From JAQVOO01 sp964524755 (GTDB lineage Bacteria > Spirochaetota > Spirochaetia > Sphaerochaetales > Sphaerochaetaceae): 9,391 nt of DNA. Below the pieces are notes generated by a model, which worked only from the letters and a program-made list of their open reading frames with translations, made no database searches and had not been told where the DNA came from. Below are positions 7,425-9,391 of the stretch, in pieces (position 1 is the first letter of the stretch; each line of letters starts with the position of its first letter). The stretch is taken from assembly GCA_964524755.1 (NCBI GenBank), contig CAZGDR010000059.1, positions 1-9,391 on the forward strand. Direction: 5' to 3'. The position numbers were made by a program, and so were the translations under genes.

Positions 7425-7446
7425 TGAGCATCAATGTTGATGCTCA
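7425..7446 (-). repeat. Perfect inverted repeat across the tig stop codon
   Basis: Two 10-base arms (7425-7434 and 7437-7446) are exact reverse complements with two bases between them; as RNA this would be an 8-bp stem with a 6-nt loop. The tig stop codon (7433-7431) lies within it. No T run follows, so it is not a classic terminator. It could slow 3' exonucleases, mark a processing site or tune the amount of clpPX message relative to tig. Confidence 0.65.
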
Positions 7447-8774
7447 GCCATGAATTCTTCGTAAGGGACAGTCTTCCCCACAGTTAGGGTGTTGTTTTCT
7501 AGCAAGAAATCGCCTGCTTTTTGAATCTTCATGTCCTCTTCGATCATAGTCTTATAGTAGTTCTTAGTATTTTCATCGGTGATCTCTTGTAACTGAGTTT
7601 CAACCTCAGCTTCTAAATCATTTTCATCAACGGTGAAGTTTTCTTTTTCTTTAATTTTTTCCATCAACAACTGCACACGAATCTGCTTCTCTGCCGACTC
7701 CCGCCAAGCAGCTGTAAAGTCTTCCTTAGTTTGCCCTTGGAATTCTAAAAATTTGAGAACCTGTTCTTCAGGCATTCCCGATTGAGAGACAAACCGACTC
7801 CACGAAGAATTTACTTCAACATCGACCATTGTTTTGGGAATGGAAATTTCAAGTTTTTCAAAAATCTTATCGATAATCGCCTGAAGTTTTACCTCTTTGA
7901 GATGACGCTCAAGAGAAGCCGCGAGTTTTTCTTTGGTCCCCGCAACTAAGTCGGCAACGGTCTTATACTCATCAGCCACATCCTGTGCGAATTCATCATC
8001 GAGTTCGGGTACATCACGGACCTTTACTTGAGTAAGTTCAAGACGTAGGGTAATTGTTTTTCCAGCATATTCAGAATATTCATGGTCTTCAGGAAAGCTT
8101 TTCTCAATAGATTTGACTTCACCTTTCTTCATCCCAACTAAATCTTGGTCCATCTTGTAGAAGTTAGTTTCAGAACCAACAGTAAAGACAAAATCTTTTC
8201 TTTCGGTACCAGCAACTTCCTTCTCTTCACTATCAAGTTCAACATAATTGAGAGTCACGATATCGCCAATTTCTACAGCTTTATCTTTTTCAATTACCAT
8301 TGCGTTTTGATCACGAAGCTTTTCGATCTCTTGGTGTACGGTCTCATCAGAGATCTCAACTTCAGGAACCTCTACCGTAAGACCAGTATAGGCGGGAAGT
8401 TCAAACAAGGGCATGATGTCATACGTTATTGCAAATTGTAAATCTTTATCGATATCAGTTGCAATTGACTCTTCATCCACTAAATCGGGTTGGCTATAAG
8501 GAAGTGGCTTATACTTCTCTTCAACAGCTTCTAATGCTTCTTGCACAGCAGTATCTATAGTGGTATAGACACCTTCTTCACGCATACTAGGACCAAATTT
8601 TTGCTCTAGTACTGATGCGGGTGCTTTTCCCTTACGGAAACCTGGCACTTGCAAGGTTTTCACATATTTCTGTAATACTTTAGTGTATGCATCAGCGAGA
8701 GCTTCTTGCTTAACCGTGATGGTTAGCTCTACGGCTGAGTTTTCAAGTTCTTTAACTTTTTGATCAGCAATCAT
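7431..8774 (-). CDS. tig: Trigger factor, ribosome-associated chaperone and prolyl isomerase
   Basis: The 447-residue product matches trigger factor in length and domain order. The N-terminal ribosome-binding domain has the signature loop GFRKGKAP (45-52), which contacts protein L23 at the exit tunnel. The FKBP-like peptidyl-prolyl isomerase domain spans about 168-250 (GDIVTLNY, FTVGS, LVGMKKGE, and a closing ITLRLELTQV). The C-terminal substrate cradle, about 255-447, is helical and rich in Glu and Lys. It binds nascent chains in the cytoplasm. The ATG is supported by AGAGGA about seven bases upstream. It leads the operon with clpP, clpX and the DHH gene, a common chaperone-protease pairing. 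Its nearest promoter is an extended -10 element about 85 nt upstream. Nothing in the protein looks damaged. Confidence 0.97.
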   Translation of the reverse strand: MIADQKVKELENSAVELTITVKQEALADAYTKVLQKYVKTLQVPGFRKGKAPASVLEQKFGPSMREEGVYTTIDTAVQEALEAVEEKYKPLPYSQPDLVDEESIATDIDKDLQFAITYDIMPLFELPAYTGLTVEVPEVEISDETVHQEIEKLRDQNAMVIEKDKAVEIGDIVTLNYVELDSEEKEVAGTERKDFVFTVGSETNFYKMDQDLVGMKKGEVKSIEKSFPEDHEYSEYAGKTITLRLELTQVKVRDVPELDDEFAQDVADEYKTVADLVAGTKEKLAASLERHLKEVKLQAIIDKIFEKLEISIPKTMVDVEVNSSWSRFVSQSGMPEEQVLKFLEFQGQTKEDFTAAWRESAEKQIRVQLLMEKIKEKENFTVDENDLEAEVETQLQEITDENTKNYYKTMIEEDMKIQKAGDFLLENNTLTVGKTVPYEEFMAEHQH

Positions 8775-8855
8775 CCTAAATTCCTCTTTACTCTTGGTTT
8801 ATCTATAGTAAGCATGCCACACCAACTCGGCAAGGGCAATGCGCTTATCCAAACA

Positions 8856-8864
8856 ATTATAACA
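8856..8864 (-). promoter_or_regulatory. Extended -10 promoter of tig
   Basis: The minus strand reads TGTTATAAT, a consensus TATAAT with the upstream TG of extended -10 promoters. No TTGACA-like box stands at the right distance, which such promoters can do without. Transcription would begin near 8849 and leave a leader of about 75 nt. It lies just past the terminator at 8875-8904, so it would drive tig independently of upstream transcripts. Confidence 0.6.
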
Positions 8865-8874
8865 AAAACAGAAC

Positions 8875-8904
8875 AAAAAAGCGACCCAGCTTGAACGGGT
8901 CACT
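8875..8904 (-). terminator. Intrinsic terminator ahead of tig
   Basis: On the minus strand the arm AGTGACCC (8904-8897) pairs with GGGTCGCT (8887-8880), including one G-U pair, around a 9-nt loop, followed at once by a T run (TTTTTT, 8880-8875). The G-U pair forms only on the minus strand, so the direction is clear. It would stop transcripts starting at the promoter at 8936-8964 or reading through from the tRNAs. Confidence 0.85.
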
Positions 8905-8929
8905 CCATTGTATGAAGATGCGCATCAAC
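8875..8929 (-). ncRNA. Possible short leader or small RNA of about 55 nt
   Basis: A promoter at 8936-8964 and a terminator ending at 8875 bracket a segment with no credible coding sequence. The predicted RNA starts near 8929, carries the 10-base palindrome GATGCGCATC (8917-8926) near its 5' end and finishes with the terminator hairpin. It may be an independent small RNA or an attenuator leader controlling tig. I recognise no known RNA family. The existence of the transcript is inferred from the two signals only. Confidence 0.4.
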
Positions 8930-8935
8930 AGGGTC

Positions 8936-8964
8936 AGTGTAGATGCCGACAAATAACAAGTCAA
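8936..8964 (-). promoter_or_regulatory. Predicted sigma-70 promoter upstream of tig
   Basis: TTGACT (8964-8959) and TACACT (8941-8936) on the minus strand are separated by exactly 17 nt. This is a five-of-six -35 and a four-of-six -10 match with ideal spacing. The expected start near 8929 falls next to a 10-base palindrome, and a terminator follows about 50 nt later. Confidence 0.65.
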
Positions 8965-9051
8965 AACCTACAGGAGAGCCTACTATAATTTGTTCTTTTA
9001 GTAAAGAGAAAATTAATATATTATGGTATAAGTAAATAACAAAAACTCAAA

Positions 9052-9097
9052 TATAAAAGAAAAGCAACTAATTTGTTTACTACAAACTAATTGCTTT
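9052..9097 (-). terminator. Strong intrinsic terminator of the tRNA cluster
   Basis: Sixteen-base arms (9097-9082 and 9076-9061) pair fully on the minus strand, with two G-U pairs and a 5-nt loop, and are followed by TCTTTTATAT. On the plus strand the same two positions are mismatches, which fixes the direction. It begins three bases after the 3' end of tRNA-Gly and ends that transcript. Confidence 0.9.
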
Positions 9098-9099
9098 AG

Positions 9100-9171
9100 A
9101 GCGAGAGAAGGGATTTGAACCCTCGACATCCACCTTGGCAAGGTGGAGCTCTACCACTGAGCTACTCTCGC
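9100..9171 (-). tRNA. tRNA-Gly, anticodon GCC
   Basis: The 72-nt cloverleaf is complete: acceptor GCGAGAG/CTCTCGC with discriminator T, D arm GCTC/GAGC, anticodon stem CCACC/GGTGG around the loop TTGCCAA (anticodon GCC, reading GGC and GGU), and T loop TTCAAAT. CCA is not encoded. Its acceptor stem is identical to that of the neighbouring tRNA-Leu(UAG). Confidence 0.97.
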
Positions 9172-9184
9172 AAACTCGCGTCGC

Positions 9185-9214
9185 ATCTTACCTGTTCTTA
9201 CACTAAAAAGTCAA
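9185..9214 (-). promoter_or_regulatory. Predicted promoter of tRNA-Gly
   Basis: TTGACT (9214-9209) and TAAGAT (9190-9185) on the minus strand stand 18 nt apart in the 44-nt gap between tRNA-Leu and tRNA-Gly. Transcription would start about seven bases before the tRNA 5' end. Transcription from the tRNAs further upstream may also contribute. Confidence 0.55.
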
Positions 9215-9215
9215 G

Positions 9216-9296
9216 TGCGAGAGGAGGGACTTGAACCCTCACACCAAAGGTACTAGATCCTAAGTCTAGCGTGTCTGCCAATTCCACCACTCTCGC
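9216..9296 (-). tRNA. tRNA-Leu, anticodon UAG
   Basis: This is an 81-nt class II tRNA with acceptor GCGAGAG/CTCTCGC, discriminator A, anticodon stem CTAGA/TCTAG around CTTAGGA (anticodon TAG, reading CUA and probably other CUN codons), a long variable arm and T arm GAGGG/CCCTC with TTCAAGT. CCA is not encoded. Together with tRNA-Leu(GAG) at 912-996 it covers the CUN leucine box. Confidence 0.97.
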
Positions 9297-9309
9297 AGTG
9301 GCATAAAAT

Positions 9310-9327
9310 CCAACATTTTAATGTTGG
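9310..9327 (-). terminator. Weak hairpin between tRNA-Lys and tRNA-Leu
   Basis: CCAACAT and ATGTTGG form a perfect 7-bp stem with a 4-nt loop. On the minus strand it is followed by ATTTTAT, a short and interrupted T run. It may be a weak terminator or a processing hairpin in the spacer of a joint tRNA transcript. Confidence 0.4.
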
Positions 9328-9337
9328 TATTCCTGCA

Positions 9338-9391
9338 TGAGCCGCAAAGGGATCGAACCTTTGACCCACAGATTAAGAGTCTGTTGCTCTA
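9338..9391 (-). tRNA. tRNA-Lys, anticodon CUU (partial, runs off the window)
   Basis: The 3' part of a tRNA is visible: the end of the D arm, anticodon stem ACAGA/TCTGT around CTCTTAA (anticodon CTT, reading AAG), T arm AAAGG/CCTTT with TTCGATC, the 3' acceptor strand GCGGCTC and discriminator A. The 5' acceptor strand and most of the D arm lie beyond the window edge. CCA is not encoded. Confidence 0.93.

Noticed and set aside
8860..8926. Possible leader peptide of about 22 codons starting ATGCGCATC
   Set aside because: It has no ribosome site, its ATG falls almost at the predicted transcript start, and its frame runs through the terminator stem and T run.
8984..8989. Plus-strand TATAAT
   Set aside because: No -35 box stands at suitable distance, and no plus-strand gene or RNA follows. 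A chance match in AT-rich DNA is more likely.
9015..9042. Minus-strand TTGTTA and TATATT with 16-nt spacing
   Set aside because: The region is very AT-rich, and both boxes are weak next to the better promoter at 8936-8964. There is too little support to list it.
1..9391. CRISPR array, complete insertion sequence or toxin-antitoxin pair
   Set aside because: No regularly spaced repeats, transposase frame, terminal inverted repeats or small overlapping gene pair were found on either strand.

Overview
The window is 9.4 kb of moderately AT-rich bacterial chromosome in which every gene I can support lies on the minus strand. The conserved core, read from high to low coordinates, is tRNA-Lys(CUU), tRNA-Leu(UAG), tRNA-Gly(GCC), tig, clpP, clpX, a DHH/DHHA1 phosphoesterase, a sigma-70-like protein of unknown role, rdgB, pepF and tRNA-Leu(GAG). 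The gene order and the style of the proteins, especially the sigma-like gene and the M3 peptidase, suggest a spirochaete, perhaps near Sphaerochaeta or Treponema. This is inference from memory of such genomes, not a search result.

Right end (about 8775-9391): a tRNA cluster, with tRNA-Lys cut by the window edge. A 16-bp intrinsic terminator directly follows tRNA-Gly. The gap before tig holds a well-formed promoter whose transcript would reach a second terminator after only about 55 nt. Beyond that lies an extended -10 promoter that probably drives tig.

Middle (4553-8774): tig, clpP, clpX and the DHH gene are tightly packed (gaps of 27, 2 and 14 nt) and look like one operon. Trigger factor folds nascent chains, ClpXP degrades unfolded or tagged proteins, and the NrnA-like DHH enzyme probably degrades very short RNAs or pAp. 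A perfect inverted repeat straddles the tig stop codon.

Left-centre (1064-4454): a 98-nt gap with its own predicted promoter starts a second unit made of the sigma-like gene, rdgB (house-cleaning NTP pyrophosphatase) and pepF (oligoendopeptidase F). rdgB and pepF overlap by 11 nt. tRNA-Leu(GAG) follows with its own promoter and an intrinsic terminator.

Left end (1-840): this part is different. It holds the 3' part of an unrecognised gene with a TOPRIM-like DxD motif but no credible start, then about 365 bp without a gene. Positions 1-165 can fold, on the plus strand, into a run of hairpins that I cannot identify. The position just past a tRNA-Leu 3' end suggests accessory DNA or a decayed insertion. 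I see no CRISPR array, complete transposon or defence operon. The items most worth a second look are the sigma-like protein, the short terminated transcript ahead of tig, the left-end structured segment and the truncated TOPRIM-like gene.
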